A stretch of DNA of 64,000 nt from Megalobrama amblycephala (Eukaryota > Chordata > Actinopteri > Cypriniformes > Xenocyprididae). Positions within the stretch are counted from its first letter, which is position 1. Every line of letters starts with the position of its first letter. Location: NCBI RefSeq assembly GCF_018812025.1, contig NC_063062.1, positions 1 through 64,000 on the forward strand. Direction: 5' to 3'. The notes under the pieces were generated by a model that saw only the letters and a list, made by a program, of their open reading frames with translations, made no database searches and was not told where the DNA came from. Of this stretch, positions 29,001 to 43,600 are shown in pieces. The translations under genes were made by a program, and so were the position numbers.

Positions 29001-32000
29001 TGTTATAATTATTATAGTTATTGTTATAGTAATCGCTATAGTTATCGTCATTATTATATTTTTCATTATAGTTTTAGTTGTAGTTATAGTTAGCAGCATT
29101 TTTTTTGTTATCAGTATAGTTTTCATTGAAATTATCAGTTTTAGATATCGTTATAGTTATCAGTATAGTTATTGCAATAGTTCGTTTTCGTTATAGTTTT
29201 AGTAATAGTTATCATTATAGTTATCGCTATAGTTATTATTAGTTATTGTAATCAATATAGTTAGTTATATATTTTGTTATAGTTTTATTTATAGTTATCG
29301 TTATAATTATCGTTATAGTTATCGCTATAGTTATTGTTAGTTATTATAGTTATCATTTCCATAATCACAATATTTATTGTTATAGTTATCATTATAGTTT
29401 TAGATAGTTATCGTTATAGTTTTCGTTATAGTTATCATTATAGTTATCGCTATAGTCATTGTTATTTTAATCGATATAGTTACTGTTATAGTTATCATTA
29501 TATTTTTTCTTATATTTTTAGTTATAGTTATTATTATAGTTATCAGTATAGTTATCACTATAGTTATTGTTATAGTTAACGCTATAGTTATTATTACAAT
29601 TATTATTGTTATTGTAATAATAATCGCTATATTTATCATTATTGTTTTCATCATAGTTTTAGTTGTAGTTATCGTTAGTTTTTGTTAGTTTAAGTTATTG
29701 TTATAGATAACAGTATAGTTTTCATTATAGTTATTACAGTTATCGCTATAGTCATTGTTATAGTAATTGTAGTTATTGTTATAGTAATTGCTATAGTTAT
29801 CGTTTTAGTTATTATATTTTTTACTATAGTTTTAGTTATAGTTATCATTATAGTTATTGCTATAGTGATCATTATAGTTATCGTTCTTGCAGTGAACTGG
29901 CATTTACTCACCCAGATAGTTCCTGCTCTTCACCATCTCCGTGACGTTTATTTTTGTGGCTCCTGGCGGAATCTCCACGATCTTGTGGTAGCCTACTTTG
30001 GACAGGCTGTGTTGAAACAGGCCCGAGACGAGCTTACATGCGCTGTTGTCCCCTCCGCACACGCCGCATTTATCAGGCACCTTTCCAGAACCCAAGAGGT
30101 CATCGCAGCCGGCGCTCTGCACAGAGAAACAAAGCAGACGTCAATGACCTCTAATAAACACACGCACACATGTGACCTCTGCTGCACTAAGGTCAGTAGC
30201 ATGTGTGTAAGACACAGGTGGAGACCTGCAGTGATGAAGATGTTGTCATGTGATCAGTTTACTTGGCTAATGGTTTAAACAGCTTGACCTTTTCTGAAAA
30301 CTGTACGTCTGTTTTCATGATGCAACAGTGATGTGGGCGGAAACGACCGTTAATCAGACATCAGCGCTGGAGATGGGGAATATATTTTTCTTTTCAGCGC
30401 TCCATAAATCCAGGGTTTAGTGAACAGGTGCAGAAAGACGGGAGTGAAAAGACAGAAAACGACAGGAGAGGAACAAATGAGGAAAAAAGAAAGAGTTTGG
30501 AGACCGTGACCCTGTGGGAGGTACAGACACAAACACCCATAATCCCTTGCTGAAGCCAGAGCCAGTGGTCATCTCAGCATCTGACCTGCTGTCAAACCCC
30601 ATCCAGCTCTCCAGAACAACGGCCATCCTGTCCAGACCGCAGCGTCCTGCTAGTGCCAGACTCATCATTACAGATTCACATTCAAAGAATTCACACACAA
30701 AACACACAGCGGTCAGTGGAGACTGGAGAAAAAAAGGGTTTGTCAATAATAAGTGATTATTCTTGGTCTGAATGCAAATATAGTTATCGTTATAGTTATC
30801 GTTTTAGTTATTGTTATTCTTGGACTGGACGCAAATATAGTTATAGTTATCGTTATAGTTATTCATGGTGTGGGCGCAAATATAGTTATCGTTATAGTTA
30901 TTCTTGGTCTGGATGCAAATATAGTTATCATTATAGTTATCGTTATAGTTATCGCTATAGTTATCATTATTCTTGGTCTAGATGCAAATATAGTTATCGT
31001 TATAGTTATCGTTTTAGTTATTGTTATTCTTGGACTGGACGCAAATATAATTATAGTTATCGTTATAGTTATTTATGGTGTGGGCGCAAATATAGTTATC
31101 GTTATAGGTATTCTTGGTCTGGATGCAAATATAGTTATCATTATAGTTATCGTTATAGTTATCGCTATAGTTATTGTTATTCTTGGTCTGGATGCAAATA
31201 TAGTTATCGTTACTGTTATTATTCTTGGTCTGGGCGCAAATATAATTATCGTTATAGTTATTCTTAGTCTGGAAGCAAATATAGTTATCGTTATAGTTAT
31301 TGTTATTCTTGGACTGGATGCAAATATAGTTATCATTATAGTTATCGCTATAGTTATTGTTATTCTTGGTCTGGATGCAAATATAGTTATCGTTACTGTT
31401 ATTATTCTTGGTCTGGGCGCAAATATAATTATCGTTATAGTTATTCTTAGTCTGGAAGCAAATATAGTTATCGTTACTGTTATTATTCTTGGTCTGGGCG
31501 CAAATATAATTATCGTTATAGTTATTCTTAGTCTGGAAGCAAATATAGTTATCGTTATAGTTATTGTTATTCTTGGACTGGATGCAAATATAGTTATCGT
31601 TATAGTCATTGTTATTCTTTGTCTGGGCGCAAATATAGTTATCGTTATAGTTATTGTTATAGTTATCGCTATAGTTATTGTTATTCTTGGACTGGACGCA
31701 AATATAGTTATCGTTATAGTTATCATTCTTGGTCCGAATGCAAATATAGTTATCGTTATAGTTATTGTTATTCTTGGACTGGACGCAAATATAGTTATAG
31801 TTATCGTTATAGTTATTATTGGTCTGGACGCAAATATAGTTATCGTTATGGTTGTAGTTACCATTCTTGGTCTGAACGTAAATATAGCTACTATTATAGT
31901 TATATTTATCATTATAGATATAGTTATCATTCTTGGTCTAGATACAAATATAGTTATCGGTATAGTTATCGTTATAGTTATTGTTATTCTTGGACTGGAC

Positions 32001-35000
32001 ACAAATATAGTTATAGTTATTATTGGTCTGGGCGCAAATATAGTTATTGTTATAGTTATCATTCTTGGTCTCATCATTATATTTATTGTTTGAGTTATCA
32101 TTATTGTTATTATCATTATTGCAATAGTTATCATTATAACATCCATTTAGTCTGACCAAAAACCCTTCGGACACAAAATACAAATGATGGTAATGACATT
32201 CAGACATGTAAGTAGGAATTTCCCAGGAGGACCTGAAGGAAGCATCAGACCTGAATCCAGGTCATGTCGTTCCCAGAGCTGTTCTCTCTGTCTCTCTCTG
32301 TAGGACATCCGGCCTGTTTGGCACCCGGAGAAACACCAAAACACGGATTTCAACATTCCTAAAATTCCCTTCAGACTCACTGCTGAACGACAGCTGATGG
32401 TGTTTTGGTGATTTTTAGTGGATATATGAAGCAGATTCTCCTCTAGTTCCCACCACAGGTGGAGCTCTTCACATCAGCTTCTGCTCTGAGATGATAGTGA
32501 AGATTAGAGAATGTCTTTCTGCATGTAAACATCATCCACTTCCATTATGCAGAAATGCTGCGGGTCAAACAGATGCAGCGCTGCAGACATGACAGCTGGA
32601 CGCATGACGGCCCTGAAACACCAAACCTCTAGAGTTTCAGACTGAATGTAAATGTGACGGGATCAGCGTCTAGTCTGATATGTAATATCCTCTCTGAAGT
32701 CCATCTACAGTAAAAGCTCTTTGAACCGACTGGGCGGCTCGGGTTTGTGGTTCACCAGCGAGAATGAAGCTGGCAGCGGGAAAGACGCAGTCGGACTGAC
32801 CCGACGGCTACGGTTACAGGCGGCCTGGGATATTTTACACTCCATAATGGGCGAATTCAAACAAAAGCACCTTCACACAGAAAGAACACACACATTTGTG
32901 CAAAACGAAGGCCCTCGATGAATCACACGCTCTCTGAAATCATTCTGAATTTATTGATGTTTCAACCCCTCGACTGAACCATCACAATTATTATGGGAGA
33001 TTCAAACAAAGCAGCTCTTTGTAGTGTGTGTGTGTGTGTGTGTGTGAGATCAACATTCTCACATTCACCTGGACCTTGTTTATACTGCAAATTCACATTC
33101 TAACTTCTGTAATAAATAAATGCAGTTGTTAGTGTCCTAAAGTCTTCTTTCTGCAGTCATGTAATAAATACAATCAGATGAAATACGACATCTGCTGTGC
33201 TGAGCCTCCTCTTCTCTGAACCGACTGCACGAGTTCCCACGATGCACTGGGCTGCAGGAGCCAGGAGCTTATGGACAGGTTGGAAGCCTTTCAATCGACA
33301 CTTTCCATCCAGCACAGCGTTTCCCTCACAGAGCCAACAAATAGACACGAGGAGCTCGCAGATCACTTTATCTGGCGACGGCCGTGAAACATCACAGTGT
33401 GTGTCGGCCATTTATGAAAGCAATAATCGAGAACGGTGATATCATGGCATCATTATAAATTCAGTTCATTATGACTGAGGCATGAAGAGGTACAATATAA
33501 TTACGCATTGATCTGAAATTTACTAACCCTCTTTTTAGGCCAAAAAAGTTTACATTTAGAATTTCATTTCATCGGAATGAAACTTTTGTGGCACATAAAC
33601 AAATGGTACACATGATTAAAAACAGGCTTTATATGGCTTTAAAAACACTTGTGGTCAAAATGACAGACAGAAAAATGAAGGTTTACATAATACATGGTTA
33701 CACCATGGTATTATATTCAATTTTCATTATTTCTCCCACTAGATAGCACTAACCTGCCTTCCATGCATTGGATTTTTAATACCTTTACTCGGTTTTTAAT
33801 TTAATTATTGAATTTATTGAAAATATTATGAATTATTTGTTCTAATATTTGTAGTTTTAAATATGTCAGGTTTTCAGTTTCACAGACTCTTATTTTGACA
33901 TTCTGTTTTGTTTCTGTTTGTCCCTGTTTCCCTGCTCTGTTTAGTTTCAGCTTCATTGGTTACTGATTTTGTCCTCGTTTGTCTCCATTGTTACCTATTA
34001 GTTTCAGTTTTTCATGTTTAGTTCTCATTTATGCTTAAGCCCAAAGTATACTTATATCATTTTTGCAGTATTTAGTTTATCCACAAGGTGGCAACTGTGC
34101 CCTGGCGGCGTTGATTCACAAGGTAGTCAAAGAAAAATTGCATAAACGAAACAGACCGGAACGCATGCAAGCTACAGCGACGATAGAGGCCTACATAGAC
34201 AAGAGATTGTGTGAAAAAACTAACATTTAATAAAAACAATATAGACATTTAAAAAAAATAAATAAATAAAAAAATGACAAAAACAACAAAATTACTAAAA
34301 CTAATCCTAACCAAACTTAAAAATATAGCTGCAAGCAGCATTTATCGGGGTTCAAGTGTATTAAGATCTTTATGTCATCTATGGTGTTAGGGTCTAGGCC
34401 AACATGAAAGCATTTAGGATTTATAGACTTTTGGGTATGTTTGGAGATAGCCATTTTCTTAATGATCCTGTTATGGCTATCCAAATGTTAAAAATCAACA
34501 GTTTTTGATAATTATTGACCTAAAAAAAATCTAGAGAATTGTACTGCAGTGGGTTTGAGGTTGAGTGAAATACCTAGGACCTTAAGGCAAAGTTATAGAG
34601 ATTGAGGACATTCAACATATGCTATGAATATAGTTTATGTGTGATACCCGGTGGCTGATTTCTTTCATACTTCACACAGACCGCTAGAGTCAAGAGTCAA
34701 ACAGGCCCACCAAGTTTCGTTTTGATTGGCCTCCGTTAACCTGGTCTAACAGGTTCTCAAATTTCATAGGCCAATGGCAGCCATGTTTTTTGAGAGTCCT
34801 CATAGACATTCATGGCACCTTCGACCAAAACACTGCATGCCCATTTTCAAGTCAATCGGACTAACGATTGCGTAGTTATTAGCCATTTTCATGTATTTTC
34901 CTGTTATAGCGCCACCAAGTGGACAATCACTTTAACATCATCAACAGTGCATGCAAATTTTCAAATCAATCAGTGTAGATATAGTGGTTTTCATGTTTTT

Positions 35001-37600
35001 TTTCTATTACAGTGCCACCAAGTGGCCAAACGCTACAATTTTTTTACTGTGACCTCAGACTGAGCTTGTACACACGTGTCCCATGTTTGGTGAAAATATC
35101 TCATTGCGATCAAGAGATATAACCATTTTAGTAAAAGTCAACTGCCTACTTCAAACATTTTGGCATCCTGTTGCGAACCTGAATCACTAATCGAGATTCT
35201 TTTGATAACTTTTTGCCATGAGTGTTTCTAGATGATGCATGTCAAGTTTTGCACAAACTGCACAAATAGCCGTTTTCTACGACAAACGGTCTAAGAGTTA
35301 TGAGCAGTTTTGCATTGTTGATCACTGTAGCGCCCCCTATTGACCGATTTGGATGAGTCTGGGTATCTGAGTAGCAGGCAAGACTACTACCATCTGAACA
35401 AGTTTCACATTTCTAGGTGCTACACGCTTGAACCCCTAAATATAAAAAAGTATTTAGACACTACAGCTCATATAACACTCATATCTGTGTCTGTGGAAAC
35501 CGACAGCACGTCACGGAGACTATATATGATTAGAACATATATAAAGAATATTTCACAGCAGCACTCCAGTCTAAACAGACTGTGTCTGTAATTGTCTGTG
35601 TGTCTGACAGCGAGACACATTCCTGCAAGAGTTCATGTGGACCCCATGTGGAGGACGAGAGCAGCAGCATGTGTCCTCCAAACGCAGAAATGCACTGTGG
35701 GGCTTTTAAAAGTGTAACCGCAGGCTCATAATGGGCAAGATAACAGCCACTGTTTTACCACGGTTAACTCCAGCAGTGGAGCCACTTTAATTACCTTCAG
35801 ACTCAGTAAACAGCTGACAACCGGTCTGCGACGCAAAAATACATCCACAACACGCAAAGACAGAAGAACAAACGTAAAAACGTTCAGTATGTTTGACATC
35901 AGTGTGAGCATAAGAATAAGAGATCATGATATTCACCTGTTAACAGAAATATAGGATGTTAAAGACATAAATCCTGCATTGGCTGTGATTTACGGCTCAT
36001 CTGAGCGCTGGCATCAGCACGAGGGAAACGTCCGTCTGTCTGCGGAAACGAGCACTGAGGTCGAGGTTATGAGTGTAAACACACAGCGGCTGGCCGTAAA
36101 GCACACTGAAATAGCCAGCGGTGGCACTGGGTTTCTCACAGCTGGCACAAAAACACGGCACTGAACCGCTGTGATGGCTCTCCTTCTTTCATCTCTCAGG
36201 ATCCTGTTATTAAAAAAGCATGGCGATGACATTTAAACAGCCTCTGCGGTGTCGTATCTGCAGCTTTTGACATGTTAATGATGGGAGGGGAAGTACTGTA
36301 GGAAGTGAACGTGGCCTCAGAAAACATCTGTGCGGATTATTCACACCCAAGCAGACAGAATCCCTCTCAAGGACACTCTTTAAACACATACTGTGCTAAT
36401 GAACAGCTAAAAGCTGGATGATGCATAAAAGCTTCATCCGAAGTAGAGTGGAGCGATTTATACCACAAAATGAGTTTTTTTGTTGGAAATTCAGTGAAAA
36501 ATGCTTCGTTTTAAATAATCATGTGATCATGCCTGTTTAATTCAGTGAATATACTTTACAAATGAAAGGTGATTCATATATAATTACACAGCAAAATCCC
36601 CAGAATTAAATCAATTCTGCGCAGAGTACATTTGGTCCCTCTCTAAATTGTGTTAAAGTAACAGTGAAGCAGAGATAACATTAATGAGATAATTCATTAA
36701 GTGATCATTGAGCATTAGTGATGAACACCTGCTGTTAACAAGCAGAATCACTGAAGAAAAGAGAAACACAAAAACTACAACTGACTTTAACTCTGTTTCA
36801 TTGTTACTTTAACACTATTTAGAGAGGGACCATATGTACTCTAAGCAGAGTTGATTTGACTGTGGGGATTTTGCTGTGTACTTTGTATTTTTATTGATGG
36901 ATCCTGATGGACTCGAGTCAAAAGATCAGATGATTCATATCAAATGAATGAATCAGAGTGAATACAGATTCAATACTTCAAAACTTCTTCAAAGCTCATA
37001 AAACAGATTCAGACTGTAAATTCTGATTGGATGTGAAGTGTTCATCTGTTTTGCACATTTATTTTAATCAAAATTAATGTGGTCTAAAACATCTGTGCCT
37101 AACAAACACCTCTTAAAACAATCTGAATAATATTTTTGCATAATATTTAAATCTTTAGTGCTCAGCCCTAAAAAAAGACTGATAATAGTCCAGCTCAAAC
37201 AAGGTAAAACGATCTTAAAGAGAAAGATCTTTAAAAAAAAAAAAAAAAAAAAAATCCATGTTTGTATAAATGTAAATGTAGGAAGTAAATTCCCTGAGAG
37301 ACTCCCAGAAAGCAGAGTTTCTCTGAAACTCTGCAGCACACGGACAGACGTCTGTCATCACAACAAACATGAAAACACACAGACCTGCGACCACGGCTTC
37401 CCCAGGACACGCATCTGCAGACAGACGAGCAGCAGCGGAGCGACAGCAGACAGCATCATGACACACACACACACAAAGACGGTGTGTCGTCCTCCCGGAG
37501 CACAGATCACATGAGCCGCTGCGGCTCCTGTGCAGCCAGTGTCTCTCTGAGCGACACACACATGTGAAAGCTGAGCTGCTGGAGGAGGAGGAACAGTGGA

Positions 37601-37641
<41 letters not shown>

Positions 37642-40600
37642 GGAGATGAAGTGGGAAGTTTTAGGATATCGGACAGAAACACACAACATATGAAACCAGC
37701 TGCATGTACATGTCCAAAAATATAGCTCATAATCAGAGCTCAATTACAAATCAGTTTTTAGACTTTTAATTGAAACCCTTTAACACACATTCATTCACAT
37801 CAGTCGACCTCTGGTGAACACACCTGAATGACCTGTGAGTGTGTTTGAGTGTGTGTCATATTCTGAAGAGGTTTGGGACGCACAGAAAACATCTCCTGTG
37901 TACATCTGGGAAACTGATCACAGCACAGACACTGAGCAGTCGGAACGCTTCTGCGTGTGCCTGTGGAAGATAAAGGCCACTCGCCATGACTTTAACAGGC
38001 AGGATGAGATCGCTGACCTCCGCTTCTCCTGAGACGCTTCTGTAAACCGTCAACACCCTGGCAACCACACAGGACATCCTATCAACAACCCTGGCAACCA
38101 CTCAGAACACCTTAAAAACTCACAAAGACGCCCAGACAACCACCCAGAACACCTTAACAAGCACACAGCAACACCATGACAACAACCCAGAACACCCTAG
38201 CAACACCCTGGCAACCACTCAGAACACCTTAACCGCATAGCAACACCCATCCACAACACCCAAGTAAACCTATAGCAAAACTATTGCAACCACCCAGAAC
38301 ACCCTAGCAACAACCCTGACAACCACACAGAATACCTTAAAAACTCACAGCGACACCCAGACAACCACTCAGAACACCTTAACAACCACACAGCAACACC
38401 ATGACAACAACCCAGAACACCCTAGCAACACCCTGGCAACCACTCAGAACACCCTAAAAACTCACAGCGACACCCAGACAATCACTCAGAACACCGTGAC
38501 AACCACCCAGAACACCATAGCAACACCCTGGCAACCACTCAGAAAACCCTAACAACCACGCAGCAACATCATGATAACCACCCAGAACACCCTAGCAACA
38601 CCCTGGCAACCACTCAGAACATCCTAACCGCATAGCAACACCTATCCACAACACCCAAGTAAACCTATAGCAAAACTATTCCAACCAGAACACCCTAGCA
38701 ACAACCCTGGCAACCACACAGAATACCTTAAAAACTCACAGCGACACCCAGACAACCACTCAGAACACCTTAACAACCACACAGCAACACCATGACAACA
38801 ACCCAGAACACCCTAGCAACACCCTGGCAACCACTCAGAACACCCTAAAAACTCACAGCGACACCCAGACAATCACTCAGAACACCGTGACAACCACCCA
38901 GAACACCATAGCAACACCCTGACAACCACTCAGAAAACCCTAACAACCACGCAGCAACATCATGATAACCACCCAGAACACCCTAGCAACACCCTGGCAA
39001 CCACTCAGAACATCCTAACCGCATAGCAACACCCATCCACAACACCCAAGTAAACCTACAGCAAAACTATTCCAACCACCCAGAACACCCTAGCAACAAC
39101 CCTGGCAACCACTCAAAACACTCTAACCGCATAGCAACACCCTGGCAACCATCCACAACACCCTAGCAAAACTCTGGCAACCACTCAGAACATCCTAACA
39201 ACCAAACAGCAACACCGTGACAACCACCCAGAACATCTTAGCAAAACCCTGACAAGCACTTAGTACACCCTAACCACAAAGCAACACCCTGGCAAACTCA
39301 TAACAACACTATGGCAACCACCCAGAACACCCAAGGCAACACCATGGCAATCAACCAGTACACACTAGAAAGTCAGCAACCACTCATAACACCTTATCAA
39401 CCACATAGCAACACCCTTTAACCCAACCAGAACACCCTAGAAATGGCATAGCAACACCCAGGCAATCATCCACAACACCCTAGCAACCCCATAACAACAT
39501 CCTGGCAACCACCCAGAACACCCTAACAACACCCTGGCAACCACTCAGGACATCTCATAGAAATCTCATAGCAACACCCTGGCAACCATCCACAACACCC
39601 TAGAAACCCCACAGAAGCACCCTGGCAACCCCCAGAACACCTGACTCAGAAATCCTAGTCTCATTGCAATAGCCTGCCTGACAATCACCCAGAACACCCT
39701 AGCAACACCCTGGCAGCCACTCAGTACACCCTAACTGCAAAGCAACACCCTGGCAACCATCCACAACACCCTAGCAAACCCATAGAAACACAATGGCAAC
39801 CACCCAGAACACCCTAGCTGCACCCTGACAACCACTCAGAACACCCTTAAAACCACAGAGCAACATCCTAGTAACCATATAGCATCGACCTGGAAACACT
39901 CTAGCAGCTATACAACAATGCAATTAAAATCCACTCAGAAAACCTCAGAAGCACAGAGCAGAAAAACACCACGCTCTCTTCTGAAACTGTCACAGTTCAA
40001 GAGGAAATGCTTGCGGCATCATTTTAATTTCAAATGCGTGAAACTAGATTCCCATCATTATACTGTGTAAACCTACAGCGAGCAGCACAGTGATAAATAC
40101 AGCTGAATGTGAGAAGCAGGCGTTGACGGGCGGAACTAACAGCGTGTTGAAATCACATTATGTTTTCCCGCCGCAGACAGACTCCGGGTTCACATCGGCC
40201 CTTGGAGATGCGCTTTCAGACCCCTGATATCTCACACACTTCATCACCAGGAGCTCCACACTCCACAGAAACACTAACACCACCATCCACAAACACACTG
40301 CAAATCAGGGCTAGAAAAAGGTGAAGACAATTTTTAACAAAACATTAGTAAAAGGAGGAGCATAAGCTGCTGAAAATGTGTTCACTTCAAATTAAACCAA
40401 ATGCTGCAGCTTCTGTATATTTTAAGTGATGTTTCCAACAAGCTACTTCTCATGTCTGTCTGAAAGCACATGAGATTTATACAGAAGCTCATTTCCACCA
40501 CAGAATAAAAGAATAAAAAAGGTGAATGCAACTTTTCTCACAATTCTGACCATGTTTAGACTTTTAGAAAAAAAGTCAAAATTGTGAGATAAAAAGTAAC

Positions 40601-43600
40601 AATTACCTTTTTTATTTTGTAGCGGAAACAAGCTTTCACAGATTTATACTTTTATTGCTTTTAGAAATACATTAGCAGGACCCAGTTTGAGCTGCTGGTT
40701 CTCTGCTCTCTCTGCTCATGCCGGGTTTTTTCCGGTGGGATTCCCTGCAGTGCTCCATCTCATTCACCGATGCTGTCGCACACAGACCCTCACAGATCCA
40801 TAATTCACCATATTCACGTTAATGCATTTGGCAGATGCTTTTATCCAAAGAGTCTTACATTGTATTAAAGGTATGTATTATATCAGTTCATGCATTTCCT
40901 GGGAATCAAACCTACTGCTGTTGCCATGATCTGCAGAAGCACTGACCACTAAACAATCAAGTCAATAATATTGATACAGCACTTTTCACTATGCACATTG
41001 CTTCAATGCAGCTTTACAGAAAAATAATATTGCAGTATTGTCTTAAATTCTAAAAGGTCCTCATTTACAGCACCCTCGCAACCATCCAGAAAACACTAGC
41101 CAAGCAACACCCTGGCAACCACCCACAACACCCTAGCTAAGCAACACCCTGGCAACCATCCAGAACATACAACACCCTAGAAACAGCCTGGCAACCATCC
41201 AGAATATTCTGGCAGCATCCTGCCAACCACCCACAACACCCTAGCAATCACCCACAACCCACTAGCAACCACATAGCAACACCATGGAAACCACCCAGAC
41301 ACCCTAGATGTACCCTGGCAACCATCTAGAAAACCATAGGCAAGCAACACCTTGGCAACCACCCACAATACCCTAGGAACCACATATCAACACCGTTGCA
41401 ACCACCCAGAACACCCTAGCAATACCCTGGAAACCACCCACAATACCCTAGCAACCACATAGCAACACCATGGAAACCACTCAGAACATCCTAGCAACAC
41501 ACTGGCAACCATCCAGAACATATAATACCATAGAAACAGCCTGGCAACCACCCAGAACATTTTGGCAACACCATGGATGAGCAGATGGCAACACCATGGC
41601 AACCACCCAAAACACCCTAACAACCACATAGAAACACCATGGCAACCACCCACAACACCCTACCCTGGCAACCATCCAGAACATACAGAATCCTAGAAAC
41701 AGCCTGGCAACCACCCAGAACATCTTGGCAACACCATGGCAACCACCCAGAACACCATAGAAGCACCCTGGCAATAATCCAGAACACCCTACCCTAGCAA
41801 CACCATGGCAACCATCCAGAACATACAACACTCTAGAAACAGTCTGGGAACCATCCAGAACATCTTGGCAACACCATGGCAACCACCCATAACACCCTAG
41901 AAGCGCCCTGGCAATCATCCAGAACACCCTAGCCTAGCAACACCATGGCAACCATCCAGAACACCCAAGCCAAGCAACACCCTGGCAACCATCCAGAACA
42001 TGCAACACTCTAAAAACAGCCTGGCAACCACCCAGAACACCCTGGCAACCTCATAGCAACCATATAGTTTAACAGTGAATTACAGCATTAAAACACCACA
42101 GTCAGGAATGCACAAACTAGTAAAAAATACACACTGAACGCTATGCAATTACTACATTCTTAAATGCTTAAAATAAAAATTAAAAAAAATGTTTTAATTG
42201 GCAGAAATATTATTTAGAAAAACAAACATTCCTTTAAATATCAGGGGGTTTTTCACTGGGGTTCCAGTGAGACACACACACACACACACACACACAAACT
42301 TACACTCATACACATGCTCTCTCTCTCTCACACTCACTCACACACTCCTCTGGCGTTGGGCCGCAGCTCAGTTACTCAGTGGGATTCCCTTCATAAAGGC
42401 TCTTTCTTTCCTTCAGTGTGTGAAACGGTGAAATTCTACAGCTGGAGTTACACTGCTTCAGCATTTACCAACACAAACCGTTTCAGGACAGGAAATGCAT
42501 CCTAAAGAAACGTTTATTTGTCTCATTGTGTCTCTCAAATTAAGTTTTAGCATCTGAAAAATGTGCAAACTCATTAAAAGTACAAACACATTTATTCTGG
42601 CATAAACTGATGATCATTATTTGCTGAGTTTCAGATGTTTTGGATTCCGGAACAATTTGGAAAAGTCTCTCTGAATCCGACCGATTCCTAACGGCCTTTC
42701 CTGCCAACATCTCTAAATGTCATAGCTAATGCGGTTGGATTTGTTGCATCCCGTCACAGATCCTCCTCAATACCCGAGCAAGAGATCTTAAAGCTGTGGA
42801 TTTGTCTGACTGATCTCTGTGAGCTTTCAGAAGAATTCAAACCATCCACAACACAACCTACAGGGACGGAACCAAACCTCCGCCGCCTCATCTAACCTTT
42901 ACAGACAGTGGTGTTTGTGAACACGGCCACATGTTGGCATGTGCAGCTTGTTATTCCGGCGTCTGTGTTACATCTTGTTTCTGCAGGGTTTGTTGAAGTG
43001 ACATGTCTGAAAAAAGCACAGCTGGACAACAAGCAGATTCTGGACGCACTGAGAGCGTGGCTAATTCACTCACAAACACAAAAGATCCTCCGGCTCAGAC
43101 GGCCGGCAACTGTTGCGCGTCTGACAGTCTTTACATGCAGGATGTGGCTCTGAACTCTGGGTAATTAAAGCTTGCCTGAACAACAGAGATCAGACAGAAT
43201 ATTATATATCTGGAAGAGAAGAGCGTCTGAAAGGCTGATGTCCAGATGATCGAACACCTTTAGCATGCCGTTAGACTCCATTAGAAGTCTAGAGTGTGTA
43301 GAGACCCAAATCATACTTGCACACATGAAACTTTCTGCTAAATGACAAACAACATGAGCAAAACATGAGCTCTACTGCCCTCCACTGCACAACTGCAGCA
43401 CTGCAGCTACTAGTGTGCTTTATATGAAGCAGTGTGCAGCAAGTATGCTACTCATTAAAAAAATGCAATATCACTTCTGGAAGCAAAATATTGCAGTAAA
43501 TACCTGATACCTACCTGACACTTTCCCGCCACACACACGGACGTCTGGTTCTGTCCACACGGAGTTCCATCGATGACTCGGTCCGCCTGACGGACGTAGA

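Larger units (their letters stand above)
23727..29890. repeat. GTTATA/GTTATC hexamer satellite with nested duplication
   Basis: About 6.2 kb of variants of ATAGTTATCGTT. The landmark GCTGTTGTGATAAAGTTATC recurs at about 24118, 25066, 25782, 26489, 27201, 28247 and 28963, a higher-order period near 710 bp with two longer intervals that carry extra sequence. The section 24118-27200 is repeated at 27201 onwards (offset 3082 bp). It ends 22 bp from the exon 7 donor. Long IVIVIV/ITITIT frames are by-products. Confidence 0.95.

Noticed and set aside
23994..29654. Hydrophobic IVIV/SYHYSYRYS frames
   Set aside because: Hexamer satellite by-products, repeated at the satellite's higher-order period.
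30753..32093. 446-codon IVIVIV-rich 'membrane protein' frame on plus strand and 357-codon ITITIT frame on minus
   Set aside because: Hexamer-based composite satellite; no splice structure, both strands open, extreme composition.
37215..37730. 171-codon minus-strand frame with poly-Leu/Ser
   Set aside because: Built on (CT)n; the better reading of this place is the alternative exon in another frame at 37385-37459.
42908..43153. 81-codon plus-strand frame in thsd4 intron 6
   Set aside because: No recognisable domain, no splice partners, antisense to the host gene.
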